10,784 nt of DNA from positions 1 to 10,784 of the forward strand of contig CAIPVK010000015.1 of assembly GCA_903868455.1 (NCBI GenBank), read 5' to 3'. Below the pieces are notes generated by a model. It was not told the origin of the DNA, ran no database searches, and saw nothing but the letters and a program-made list of their open reading frames with translations. Position 1 is the first letter of the stretch, and every line of letters starts with the position of its first letter. Below, piece by piece: positions 1 to 8,903 of this stretch. The DNA is from an uncultured Opitutia bacterium (lineage in GTDB: Bacteria; Verrucomicrobiota; Verrucomicrobiia; Opitutales; UBA953). Position numbers and translations under genes: made by a program.

Positions 1-569
1 GCGTAGGTGATGTCGCAGCCGTAGGCCGCGCGGCGCTCGGCGGGCGACATCGAGTTCTGGATGCAGCCCACCGTGAGGCCGAGCCAGCGGAAGAGGTGGC
101 CCATCCACTCGGAGTCGCGTCGGGCGAGGTAGTCGTTGACCGTCACCAGCTGGCAGTTGCGGCCGGAGAGCGCGTTGAGGTAGAGGGGCAGGGTGGCGAC
201 GAGCGTCTTGCCCTCGCCGGTGGCCATCTCCGCGATCTTGCGGCGGTGCAGGGCCATGCCGCCGATGAGCTGCACGTCGAAGTGCACCATGTTCCAGGTC
301 AGGGTGTGGCCGCAGACCTCGACTTGGGTGCCGCAGAGCCGCCGGGCGGCCTCGCGAACGGTGGCGAAGGCCTCGGGCAGGAGGGCGTCGAGCGTCTCGC
401 CCTTGGCGACCCGGGCGCGGAACTCGGCGGTCTTCGCCTTGAGCTGGTCGTCCGTCAGCGTGCCGTAGGCCTTCTGGTGGGCGTGGATCTTCCGGACGAG
501 GGGGGCGCACTGCCGGAGAAACCGCCGGTGGTGGCTGCCCGCGAAGAGCTTGAGGAGGCCGAGGAACAT
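1..569 (-). CDS. secA: Preprotein translocase ATPase SecA, N-terminal part (cut by window edge)
   Basis: SecA is the ATPase motor that drives unfolded preproteins through the SecYEG channel. The first 189 codons are present; the rest lies beyond the left edge. The reading starts MFLGLLKLFAGS and runs without a stop. It shows FDVQLIGG (about 97-104), the Walker A loop ATGEGKT (116-122) and the VTVNDYLARRDSEWMG block (143-157), all diagnostic of the SecA nucleotide-binding domain. Two departures from the E. coli sequence as I recall it are visible. The stretch between VREA and FDVQL is about 13 residues longer and carries Cys79 and Cys86, and the usual Arg before TGEGKT is Ala116. ATG at 569 gives the normal SecA N-terminus; no Shine-Dalgarno sequence precedes it. 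The gene diverges from trxB. The family call is very safe. Confidence 0.97.
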   Translation of the reverse strand, partial: MFLGLLKLFAGSHHRRFLRQCAPLVRKIHAHQKAYGTLTDDQLKAKTAEFRARVAKGETLDALLPEAFATVREAARRLCGTQVEVCGHTLTWNMVHFDVQLIGGMALHRRKIAEMATGEGKTLVATLPLYLNALSGRNCQLVTVNDYLARRDSEWMGHLFRWLGLTVGCIQNSMSPAERRAAYGCDITY

Positions 570-603
570 CGGAGAACCCCCAATCAACCCCCCGCCTCCG
601 CCC

Positions 604-641
604 GGGGCAAGGCGGAACGGGCGGCGGTCCCGCCTTGCCCC
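604..641. repeat. Palindromic motif in the secA/trxB divergent gap
   Basis: The 100-base gap 570-669 between the divergent secA and trxB starts holds a perfect 12-bp inverted repeat. The left arm is 604-615 (ggggcaaggcgg), the right arm is 630-641, and the 14-base loop is GC-rich. No T-tract follows on either strand, so it does not look like a terminator. Bases 605-618 (gggcaaggcggaac) recur exactly on the minus strand at 5699-5712, in the other divergent gap of this window. It could be a REP-like dispersed palindrome, a 5'-UTR hairpin of either gene, or an operator. The promoters of both genes must lie in or near this gap, but I cannot pick -35/-10 boxes with confidence. Confidence 0.6.
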
Positions 642-669
642 TCGCCCCGCCCCCGCCCAAGTTCGCCCC

Positions 670-1593
670 ATGTCCGAAAACGTCCTCATCCTCGGCACGG
701 GCTGCGCCGGCCTGACCGCCGCCATCTACGCCGCCCGCGCCAACCTCTCCCCCCTCGTCCTCGAGGGCGGCCAGCCCGGGGGCCAGCTGACCACGACCTC
801 CGAGGTCGAGAACTTCCCGGGCTTCGCCCACGGGGTCGACGGCAACGAGCTGATCGGCGCCATGCGCGCCCAGGCCGAGCGTTTCGGCGCCCGCTTCGAG
901 TACGACCGCATCGAGTCGGTCGAGCTCGCCGGCGCGGTCAAGCGCCTGAAGGGCGCCGAGCGCACCTACGAGGCCAAGGCCGTCATCCTCGCCACCGGCG
1001 CCTCGCCCCGCCTGCTGGGCATCCCCGGGGAGCAGGAATACTACGGCGGCAAGGGCGTCACCACGTGCGCGACCTGCGACGGCGCCTTCTACCGCGGCCA
1101 GGAGGTCGCGGTGGTCGGCGGCGGCGACTCGGCCTGCGAGGAGGCCCTGTTCCTCACGCGGTTCGCGAGCAAGGTGACGCTCGTGCACCGTCGCGACAGT
1201 TTCCGCGCGTCCGACATCATGGTGCGCCGCGTCAAGGAGCACCCCAAGGTCGAGCTCGCCCTCAATTGCTCGCCGCTCGAGGTGGTCGGCGGTCCCGACG
1301 GCAAGGTCGCCGGCCTGAAGGTCGCCGACAAGGCCGCGGGCGAGCGTGTCATCCCCTGCAAGGGCGTCTTCATCGCCATCGGTCACGTGCCCAACACCCA
1401 GGTCTTCGCCGGCCAGCTCCCGGTCGACGCCAACGGCTACCTCGTCGCCGGCGCGAACACCGTCTCCACCCCGATCCCCGGCGTCTTCGTCGCGGGCGAC
1501 TGCGCCGACCACGTCTACCGCCAGGCCATCACCGCCGCGGGCATGGGCTGCCGCGCCGCCATCGAGGCCGAGCGCTGGCTCGCCGGCCACTGA
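670..1593 (+). CDS. trxB: Thioredoxin reductase (NADPH), low-molecular-weight type
   Basis: This flavoenzyme passes electrons from NADPH through FAD and a redox disulfide to thioredoxin in the cytosol. The 307-residue product has the usual bacterial TrxB length and full architecture. It has an N-terminal FAD loop GTGCAG (9-14), GGQPGGQL (33-40), the redox-active pair C133-A-T-C136 followed by DG, and the NADPH loop GGGDSACEEA (150-159). HRRDSFRAS (173-181) is the NADPH 2'-phosphate region, and the second FAD site is GVFVAGDC with RQAITAAGMGC (271-294). The FAD loop carries Cys12 where many TrxB proteins have Pro. I chose ATG at 670 because it places the FAD-binding beta strand at residue 4; the in-frame start at 550 would add a Pro/Arg-rich tail overlapping secA. 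No Shine-Dalgarno sequence is visible. The gene appears monocistronic and ends at a strong hairpin terminator 21 bases downstream. Confidence 0.96.
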   Translation: MSENVLILGTGCAGLTAAIYAARANLSPLVLEGGQPGGQLTTTSEVENFPGFAHGVDGNELIGAMRAQAERFGARFEYDRIESVELAGAVKRLKGAERTYEAKAVILATGASPRLLGIPGEQEYYGGKGVTTCATCDGAFYRGQEVAVVGGGDSACEEALFLTRFASKVTLVHRRDSFRASDIMVRRVKEHPKVELALNCSPLEVVGGPDGKVAGLKVADKAAGERVIPCKGVFIAIGHVPNTQVFAGQLPVDANGYLVAGANTVSTPIPGVFVAGDCADHVYRQAITAAGMGCRAAIEAERWLAGH

Positions 1594-1614
1594 GTCGGGG
1601 CAACCTGCCAAGGA

Positions 1615-1645
1615 AAAGGGCGCCCGGTCGGGCGCCCTTTGTCTT
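1615..1645. terminator. Bidirectional rho-independent terminator between trxB and the FadL-like gene
   Basis: An 11-bp perfect stem (1615-1625 aaagggcgccc with 1630-1640) closes a ggtc loop. On the plus strand it runs into tttgtctt after trxB. On the minus strand the stem is followed by ttttcctt, 27 bases past the stop of the convergent FadL-like gene. It can therefore serve both convergent transcripts. Confidence 0.88.
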
Positions 1646-1671
1646 AGAGGTGTCACGACGGTTGCCGCGGC

Positions 1672-2844
1672 TCAGAGCGGCCAGCTGATGCCGATGCCGA
1701 TCGAGTCCTGGTCCATGCGCAAGTCCGAGGCTCCGGTCGGAGACCCGTCGCCCTCGACCGACTCTTCGAGCGCCTTGGCGTAGAAGGCCGAGATCTCGGC
1801 GCCGCCGGCCAGCTTCCAGCTGAGGCCGAGGGTGAGGTGGTCGCGGACGACGCCTGGCGCGATGACGTTGAAGGTCGTCTGGCTCGAGGGGATGGGCTGG
1901 GTGTTGTGGTTGTAGCCGACGCGGACGGTGAGGCGCTCGGAGACCTTGTGCGAGACGCCGAGCTTATAGACGGTGATGTCCCTCCAGCCGAAGCCGGGGC
2001 CGCCTTCCGAGCCGAGGGCGCCGCCCGAGAAGAAGGTGTTCGGATTGCCGACGGACTGCACCCCGCTGTATAGGATGCGGGTGACGTCGAGCGCGAGCGT
2101 GGTGCCTTGGCCGAGGTCATAGGCCGCGCCGACACCGTAGGTCGCGGGCACGTCGAAGTCGCCGCCCTGGGCGAAGAGGCCGGCGTACTTCTGGAAGGGC
2201 TCGTTGCGGATCTCGGTCTGGTAGGTGGCGCCGACGGAGAGACGGTCGGTGACCTTGGCGAGGAAGCCGATGCGGGCGCCTAAGCCGTGGGCGGTGTCCG
2301 AGCCGTTTTCTGCCACGCCAAAACCAGGAACGTCTAAGCCGGTTAGCTCGAAGGTCTGACGGCAGTAGATAAGTGAGAGACCGATGGCGTCACCGCGCTC
2401 GGAGGCGACCGAGATCGTCGGGGCGACGAAGGCCTGCTCGAGATTCATCGTAACATTGTTGCCCCCAAAAATGGGCGAAGAGTAGGTGGTGTTCATCCCG
2501 CCGTTGCCGAAGATCGGGAGGCCGAAGGCGACGCCCGGGGCAAGCGTGGTCTTGAAGCCGAGGTTGGGGATGAGGAAGGCAGCGTCGCCGTTGGCGTCTT
2601 GGTAGCCGCCGCCGAAGGGGTTGGAGCCGCGGTCCGGACGGAAGAGGGTGAGCCCGACATCCGCGCTGTCGGCGACCTTGACCAGGCCGGCGGGGTTGGT
2701 GGCGGGGGCCAGCGTGTCCTGGGGAAGGGCGATCCCGGCGCCGCCCATGCCCTTGGCCTTGATGCCATAGCCGTGGTCGAAATAGCCGTTGGTCGCAAGG
2801 GCCTGCGCGGCGATGAGAAGGGGGAGGAGGTGAAGGTGCTTCAT
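1672..2844 (-). CDS. OmpP1/FadL/TodX-family outer-membrane transport protein
   Basis: The 390-residue product belongs to the FadL-like 14-stranded outer-membrane barrels that take up hydrophobic compounds such as long-chain fatty acids or aromatic hydrocarbons. It begins with a short Sec signal (MKHLHLLPLLIAAQALA) and a likely cut before TNGYF. The N-terminal hatch signature follows: GYGIKAKGMGGAGIALPQD and then ATNPAGL at about residues 25-54. FGNGGMNT near residue 112 is also typical of the group, and the rest is alternating barrel-strand sequence. The last residues are SIGIGISWPL, ending in Leu rather than the usual terminal aromatic. The substrate cannot be read from the sequence. Part of the middle (about 2280-2480) uses more A/T-ending codons than its surroundings. 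No Shine-Dalgarno sequence is seen. An AT-rich upstream patch at 2862-2910 is the likely promoter, and the 1615-1645 hairpin is the likely terminator. Confidence 0.9.
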   Translation of the reverse strand: MKHLHLLPLLIAAQALATNGYFDHGYGIKAKGMGGAGIALPQDTLAPATNPAGLVKVADSADVGLTLFRPDRGSNPFGGGYQDANGDAAFLIPNLGFKTTLAPGVAFGLPIFGNGGMNTTYSSPIFGGNNVTMNLEQAFVAPTISVASERGDAIGLSLIYCRQTFELTGLDVPGFGVAENGSDTAHGLGARIGFLAKVTDRLSVGATYQTEIRNEPFQKYAGLFAQGGDFDVPATYGVGAAYDLGQGTTLALDVTRILYSGVQSVGNPNTFFSGGALGSEGGPGFGWRDITVYKLGVSHKVSERLTVRVGYNHNTQPIPSSQTTFNVIAPGVVRDHLTLGLSWKLAGGAEISAFYAKALEESVEGDGSPTGASDLRMDQDSIGIGISWPL

Positions 2845-2866
2845 GGGAACGTGGCGTCACCCAACT

Positions 2867-2903
2867 AATCATTTAAACATAGGCAAGTAAATAATGATTC
2901 ATT
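2867..2903 (-). promoter_or_regulatory. AT-rich inverted repeat upstream of the FadL-like gene (possible promoter/operator)
   Basis: The stretch 2862-2910 is strikingly AT-rich for this window and lies just upstream of the FadL-like start (2844), after the terminator of the preceding gene. It contains a perfect 7-bp inverted repeat, AATCATT (2867-2873) and AATGATT (2893-2899), 19 bases apart. The right half is itself part of an 11-base palindrome, AATGATTCATT (2893-2903). The layout suits a promoter with a dimeric regulator site. I do not see convincing -35/-10 hexamers, so the role is inferred. Confidence 0.4.
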
Positions 2904-2913
2904 TCGGACCAAC

Positions 2914-2939
2914 AAAAGAGGGCGTCCTAAGACGCCCTC
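2914..2939 (-). terminator. Rho-independent terminator of the ThuA-domain gene
   Basis: A 9-bp perfect stem (2918-2926 gagggcgtc with 2931-2939) and ctaa loop lie 24 bases past the ThuA gene stop. Read on the minus strand, the stem is followed by TTTTGTTGG, a typical U-tract. It separates the ThuA gene from the FadL-like gene, so the two probably have separate promoters. Confidence 0.85.
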
Positions 2940-2962
2940 GGTCCTTGTCGCCGGCTCGCGGC

Positions 2963-3748
2963 TTACTTCGCGACCGGACCGTAGCCCGGCAGGGGCTTGC
3001 CGTTGGCGTCGAGCTTGCCGGCGGCCCAGAGCACGCCGCGGGCGACGAGGTCCAGGTAGCGGGAGTCGGCCACGGTCTCGTTGTTGTGGCCGAGGGTCAG
3101 GCCGAAGACGCGGGTGTTGCGGGGGCCGTAGGTGGTGGCCCAGCCCATGACGAGGTCGTCGGTCCGCCCGTTCACGGACTGCCTGCCGCGGATGATGGCG
3201 CCGCCGCGGGGCAGCTTCACATTGTTGTAGAGCTCCTCGTTGCCGGTGGTCCAGGGCTGCAGGCCGGCGGTGATGGGATGGCGGGGCTCGGTGAAGACGA
3301 CCTCGATCGGCCTCTGGGGGCCGTGACCGGTGGTCTGCAGCCCGAGGAAATCGATCCACTTCGGGTTCTTGCCCAGGCCGTAGGAGTGCATGGCGCAGTG
3401 GAGGTTGACGGCGGGGAGGCCGTTGCGGTGGGCGGAGAGGATGCGCTCGACGTAGGCCTCGTCGGAGATGTCGGCGGTGCACTCGTCATGGACGACGACG
3501 TCGAAGCCCTTGTGCCAGTCGGGCTTGTCGTAGATCTCGAACTTGGCGTTGGTGTTCTGCGAGGGGTTGAAGGCGTGGGTCACGACCACGTTCGCGCGCT
3601 CCTTGAGCCCCTTCTCGAGGGCCATCCGCTGGGTGGCGTAGTCGTGGCAGCAGCCGCCGGTGACGATCAGCACGCGCAGGGGTTTGGCGGGTTGCTGGGC
3701 GCAGGCGACGGATGCCAGGGCCGCGAGGAGCAGGGTCAGGATTCGCAT
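2963..3748 (-). CDS. Secreted ThuA-domain protein (trehalose-utilisation family)
   Basis: The 261-residue product is one ThuA-like domain (glutamine-amidotransferase-like fold, PF06283) behind a signal peptide. ThuA proteins are linked to sugar metabolism, but the reaction of most members, including this one, is not known. Visible marks are the first strand and loop LRVLIVTGGCCHDY (24-37), NLHCAMHSY (115-123), RHPITAGL (156-163), ELYNN (172-176) and the closing block GWATTYGPRNTRVFGLTLGH (202-221). The signal is MRILTLLLAALASVACAQQ. Signal peptidase I could cut after ACA. Cys16 is a weak lipoprotein site, because position -3 is Ser rather than Leu. ATG at 3748 is preferred: the in-frame start at 3880 would translate the purine-rich repeat and bury the signal. 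The gene lies between the 3801-4094 repeat and its own terminator, and no Shine-Dalgarno sequence is seen. Confidence 0.87.
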   Translation of the reverse strand: MRILTLLLAALASVACAQQPAKPLRVLIVTGGCCHDYATQRMALEKGLKERANVVVTHAFNPSQNTNAKFEIYDKPDWHKGFDVVVHDECTADISDEAYVERILSAHRNGLPAVNLHCAMHSYGLGKNPKWIDFLGLQTTGHGPQRPIEVVFTEPRHPITAGLQPWTTGNEELYNNVKLPRGGAIIRGRQSVNGRTDDLVMGWATTYGPRNTRVFGLTLGHNNETVADSRYLDLVARGVLWAAGKLDANGKPLPGYGPVAK

Positions 3749-3800
3749 GGGGTGGGTCAAGATGGGGACAGGAGGTGGGGAGGCAAGGTTCCGAATGGGC

Positions 3801-4094
3801 GGAGGGGGATTAAAGGGAGGAAGGGATGAAGAGATGAAGGAATGAAGGGAGAGAGGACTAAATAGGACCAAAGGGACCAAATGGACTAAGGGGACTAAGG
3901 GGATTAAAGAGATGAAATGAGGAGTGGGTTGTGAGGGGGGTGTCTAGCCGCACCTTCCTACCCCCCTGTTCAGTTCCCAAAGTTTTCAGCCCCTTCATCT
4001 TTTCATCCCTTTAATCCTGCAGGTCCTCTTTAGTCCCCTTTGTCCTCCTTAGTCCCTTTCATCCCTTGAATCCCTTACTCCCTTCAATCCCTCC
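3801..4094. repeat. Low-complexity imperfect inverted-repeat element between sulfatase and ThuA genes
   Basis: The 352 bases between the ThuA start and the sulfatase stop are non-coding, and most of them form this element. The left arm (3801-3924) is almost all purine and is built of about ten degenerate 8-10-base units such as ggattaaag, ggatgaag, ggaccaaag and ggactaagg. The right arm (about 3990-4094) carries the same units in opposite orientation, as ttcatccc, ttagtccc and ttaatcc. The two ends match closely: ggagggggattaaagggag at 3801 pairs with the complement of the last bases before 4094. A nested pair, ggggggt (3935-3941) and acccccc (3960-3966), sits at the centre. The element begins six bases after the sulfatase stop, so it would form the 3' end of that mRNA. 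No open reading frame or transposase is present. It could be a MITE-like repeat, a replication-slippage product or an RNA fold. Confidence 0.8.
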
Positions 4095-4100
4095 AACGCG

Positions 4101-5669
4101 TCAGCGTTCGTCCCCGATCCGCGCGCGCTCGGCCTCGAGGCGGCGCTTTAGTTCGGCGAGGATCTCCGCGTAGGCGGGGTCGGCGTGGACGCTCCTCAGC
4201 TCCTTGGGGTCCTTGACGAGGTCGAAGAGCTCCCACTCGGGCGCGGTCGGCTTGGGATCGGCTCCCTTCATCCCGAGAGGTCGCCCGTGATAATGGATCA
4301 GCTTGTGGGTCGCCGTGCGGATGCCGTAGCAGCCGGGCACCGGGTGCTCATGGGAGTTATGCTCCCAGTAGCGGTAATAGACCAAGTCGCGCCAGCCGGC
4401 GGGCGTCTCGCCGCGCAGCAGGGGGGCGAGCGAGACGCCGTCGAAGCGCTCCTCCTCGCGGGTCGGCGCGTCAATCCCGCAGAGGTCCAGCAGGGTGGGG
4501 GCGAAGTCCAGGTTCATCGCCAGGGCGCGCGTCTCCGTCCCCGCCTTCGCCGCGCCGGGGGCGCGGATGAGCAGGGGCATGTGCTGGCTCTCCTCGTACA
4601 TCCAGCGCTTGTCGTAGAAGCCGTGCTCGCCGACGTAGAAGCCTTGGTCGGAGCTGTAGACCACCACGGTGTCGCCCTCGAGCCCGGCGGCCTTCAGCCA
4701 GTCCAGCACGCGGCCGACGTTGTCGTCGACCGCCTGCGCGGCGTTGAGGTAATCCTTCGCGTACTGCTGGTAGGACCAGCGGCGGAACCGGGTCTCGTCG
4801 ACGGCCTCCAGCTTAGCGGCCTGGGCCTCGGTCAGCCCGCCGTGGCGCTTGCCCAGCTCGCGGAAGGCCCAGAGCCGGAGCGCGGGCCCCTTGAGGCCCG
4901 CCGGCGGCTCCAGCTTGAGGTCCTCGCGCAACCGGAAGTCCTCGCCGATGGTCTGGGTGTTGCGCGTGATCGCCACCGAGCGGTTGGCGAGGTCGTCCAT
5001 CAGCGTGTCCGGCTCCGGAATCGTGTCGGCGGCGAACCTCCCGCGGTACCGGGGCGCGGGGATCCAGTTGCGATGGGGGGCCTTGAAGTGCAGGCAGAGC
5101 AGGAAGGGCTTGGAGGCGTCGCGCGCCGCGAGCCAATCCAGGGCCTTCCGGGTCGAGAGGTCCTCGGAGTAACCGGATTCCTGGCGACCCTTGGGATGCT
5201 CGGGGCTCAGGTAGACCGGATTCTCATATTCCCCCTGGTTGCGGAAGACCTCCCAGCGGTCGAAGCCCTGGGGCTCGGTGTGGAGATGCCACTTGCCGAA
5301 GAGGGCGGTCTGGTAGCCGGCGTCGCGGAAGAAGTGGGCGAGGTGCCGGCGACGGACGTCCATCCCGTCGGCCAAGGTGTACACCCCGTTGCGGTGGCTG
5401 TGCCTTCCGGTCAGGACGCCGGCCCGGCTCGGCGTGCAGATGGAGTTATGCACGAAGCATCGGCGGAACAGCACCCCCTCCTTGGCCAGCCGGTCGATGT
5501 TGGGGGTGCGGGCGAAATCCCCCAGATGGCTTCGGCCGTAGGCCGAGATGGCCGACAGGGCATGGTCGTCGGAGAACATCACGACGACGTTGCGACGTCG
5601 AGGGGCCTCCTCGCCGGGGAGGGGGAGGGCGGCGAGGGTCATCAGGAGGGCCAGCAGGGCGCGTCGCAT
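4101..5669 (-). CDS. Secreted type I (formylglycine) sulfatase, probably N-acetylglucosamine-6-sulfatase-like
   Basis: The enzyme hydrolyses sulfate esters, probably on a sulfated glycan, outside the inner membrane. A signal peptide (MRRALLALLMTLAALPLPG) leads a 522-residue alkaline-phosphatase-fold domain of normal length. Metal ligands D34-D35 and the signature C78-T-P-S-R82 followed by LTGR (86-89) are present. Cys78 is the residue converted to formylglycine. KWH (126-128), KAPHR (196-200), SDQG (340-343) and H349/K354 complete the active site. TALFGKWH, KAPHRNW and TIPEPD resemble the mucin-desulfating or GlcNAc-6-sulfatase group (SulfAtlas S1_11, from memory), so substrate confidence is only moderate. 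The maturase (FGE or anSME) must be encoded elsewhere. The start at 5669 is supported by the signal peptide; no Shine-Dalgarno sequence is seen. The gene diverges from ilvB over a 123-base gap. Confidence 0.93.
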   Translation of the reverse strand: MRRALLALLMTLAALPLPGEEAPRRRNVVVMFSDDHALSAISAYGRSHLGDFARTPNIDRLAKEGVLFRRCFVHNSICTPSRAGVLTGRHSHRNGVYTLADGMDVRRRHLAHFFRDAGYQTALFGKWHLHTEPQGFDRWEVFRNQGEYENPVYLSPEHPKGRQESGYSEDLSTRKALDWLAARDASKPFLLCLHFKAPHRNWIPAPRYRGRFAADTIPEPDTLMDDLANRSVAITRNTQTIGEDFRLREDLKLEPPAGLKGPALRLWAFRELGKRHGGLTEAQAAKLEAVDETRFRRWSYQQYAKDYLNAAQAVDDNVGRVLDWLKAAGLEGDTVVVYSSDQGFYVGEHGFYDKRWMYEESQHMPLLIRAPGAAKAGTETRALAMNLDFAPTLLDLCGIDAPTREEERFDGVSLAPLLRGETPAGWRDLVYYRYWEHNSHEHPVPGCYGIRTATHKLIHYHGRPLGMKGADPKPTAPEWELFDLVKDPKELRSVHADPAYAEILAELKRRLEAERARIGDER

Positions 5670-5687
5670 GGTAGGGGATACAGGGCG

Positions 5688-5712
5688 GGGGGCAGGCGGT
5701 TCCGCCTTGCCC
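5688..5712 (-). repeat. Second copy of the gggcaaggcggaac motif in the sulfatase/ilvB divergent gap
   Basis: The gap 5670-5792 must hold both divergent promoters. Within it, 5699-5712 on the minus strand is gggcaaggcggaac, identical to 605-618 plus. The flanking ggggcaggcgg (5689-5699) makes a degenerate hairpin with it, with one bulged base and a very short loop. A shorter match, ggggcaag, lies at 5749-5756 on the plus strand, 36 bases before the ilvB start. No T-tract follows. I cannot identify promoter hexamers in this GC-rich gap. Confidence 0.5.
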
Positions 5713-5792
5713 TAGGCGGCTCCAATCCTTTGCTGGGTCGTTCGTCCGGGGGCAAGCCCTCCCGGGCCGTCCCCCGACATTTCCACCCGACC

Positions 5793-7590
<1,798 letters not shown>

Positions 7591-7601
<11 letters not shown>

Positions 7602-8901
7602 CCTCGGGCGACGCGCCCTCCGCCCGGTAGGCCCGCGCCAGGAGGGTGACGGGCTGGATCAGCGCGATGCGCGAGCCCGCGGCGGCCAGGCCGCGCTCGA
7701 TCTGCAGGTGGCAACCCGGGTTGGAGGTCGCGAGGACGTCCGCGCCCGTCGCCACGATGTGGCCGACCTTGCGCCGCAGCAGCGCCTCGGACTGCGCCGG
7801 CTGGGTGATGCTGTAGATCCCGGCGCTGCCGCAGCACCAGTTCGCCTCGGGCAGCTCGACCAGGCGCAGCCCCGGGATGAGCCGGAGGAGGTCGCGGGGC
7901 TGGCGGACGACCTTCTGGCCGTGCGCCAGGTGGCAGGAGTCATGGTAGGTGACGGTCAGCGGGCCGAGGCCCGCGCCCGGCGGGCGGCATCCCGTCTCCG
8001 CCAGCCACTCGTGGATGTCGCGCAGCTTGGAATCCCAGAGCCTGGCGCGCTCGGCGTAGGCCGGGTCGTCGGCGAGCAGCTTGCCGTAGGACCGCAGGTG
8101 GTTGCCGCAGCCTCCGGCGTTGCTCACGATGGCGTCCAGGCTCTCCGGCGGCAGGAGGTCGATCAGGCGCCGGGCGAGCTCCCGGGCAGGCCCGGTCTCG
8201 CCGTTGTGCGCGTGGAGGGAGCCGCAGCAGGGCTGGACGGGCGGCGTGCGGACCTCGCAGCCGTTGGCGAGGAGCACGTCGGCGGTGTCGCGGTTGACCG
8301 CCGAGAAGACCAGGTCCTGCACGCAGCCCGTGAGCAGGGCGACGCGGTGCCGGACCTCGCCCCGCGGGCGCTCGACCGGGCGGATGAGCTGGTGGGAGAA
8401 GCGCGGGGCGATGAACGGGCACTGCGGCTCGAGGCGGCGCAGGTCGGCGGGCAGCAGGCGGACGAGCCCCGTCCGCCGGGAGGCGGCTTGCAAGCCGCCG
8501 CGCTGCCAGAGCCGCAGCAGGCGCCCCGCCCACCGCAGCAGGCGCGGGCGGAGGAAGAGCCCGCGCATGGTCAGCGCGCGCCACAGGCGGGCGGACGGCG
8601 TCGGCGGGCGCTTCGCGAGGACCTCCGCCCGCGCCGTCTCGATGAGCTGGGCGTAGTCGACGCCGGCGGGGCAGGCGGTCTGGCAGGCGAGGCAGCCCAG
8701 GCAGTAGCTCATCTCCTCGGCGAAGACGCCCGAGACCGCGAGCTCGCCGTCGGCCACGGCGCGCATCAGGGCGATGCGCCCGCGCGGGCTGCTGCGCTCG
8801 CGCCGGGTCGCGTCGTAGGTGGGGCAGGAGGGCAGGCACATCCCGCAGTGCATGCACTGCTGGAGCACCGAGTAGTCGAGCTGCCGGAGCGAGCGGGCCA
8901 C
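7591..8901 (-). CDS. glcF: Glycolate oxidase-type iron-sulfur subunit GlcF
   Basis: GlcF carries electrons from the flavin subunit GlcD to the membrane quinone pool during oxidation of glycolate or a related D-2-hydroxyacid. The 436-residue product has two [4Fe-4S] motifs, C16-x2-C19-x2-C22-x3-C26-P and C67-x2-C70-x2-C73-x3-C77-P. Two cysteine-rich CCG domains follow: TGCVQDL (191-197) with PCCGS (224-228), and DSCHLAHG (321-328) with WCCGSAG (355-361). A GTG start at 8901 is chosen. It lies two bases after the glcD stop (TGACCGTG), giving the expected short N-terminus MARSLRQLDYSVLQQC and translational coupling; no ATG fits. The open frame continues upstream into glcD, but only as a shadow. 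The 3' end overlaps ilvB by 11 bases with no terminator hairpin between them. Confidence 0.94.
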
Positions 8902-8903
8902 GG

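Noticed and set aside
550..669. Upstream in-frame start that would lengthen TrxB by 40 residues
   Set aside because: The added sequence is Pro/Arg-rich, overlaps the secA start region and lies before the canonical FAD-binding strand. ATG at 670 gives the normal family length.
3749..3880. Upstream in-frame start for the ThuA protein
   Set aside because: It would translate the purine-rich repeat and place the signal peptide inside the protein.
3801..4094. The repeat region as a CRISPR array
   Set aside because: Units are only 8-10 bases, degenerate and without regular unique spacers, and the arms are inverted. No cas gene is nearby.
4185..5792. Long open frame on the plus strand upstream of ilvB, in the ilvB frame
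   Set aside because: It lies opposite the sulfatase gene and has no family motifs. Long antisense frames are common in GC-rich DNA. The AHAS domain starts near 5868.
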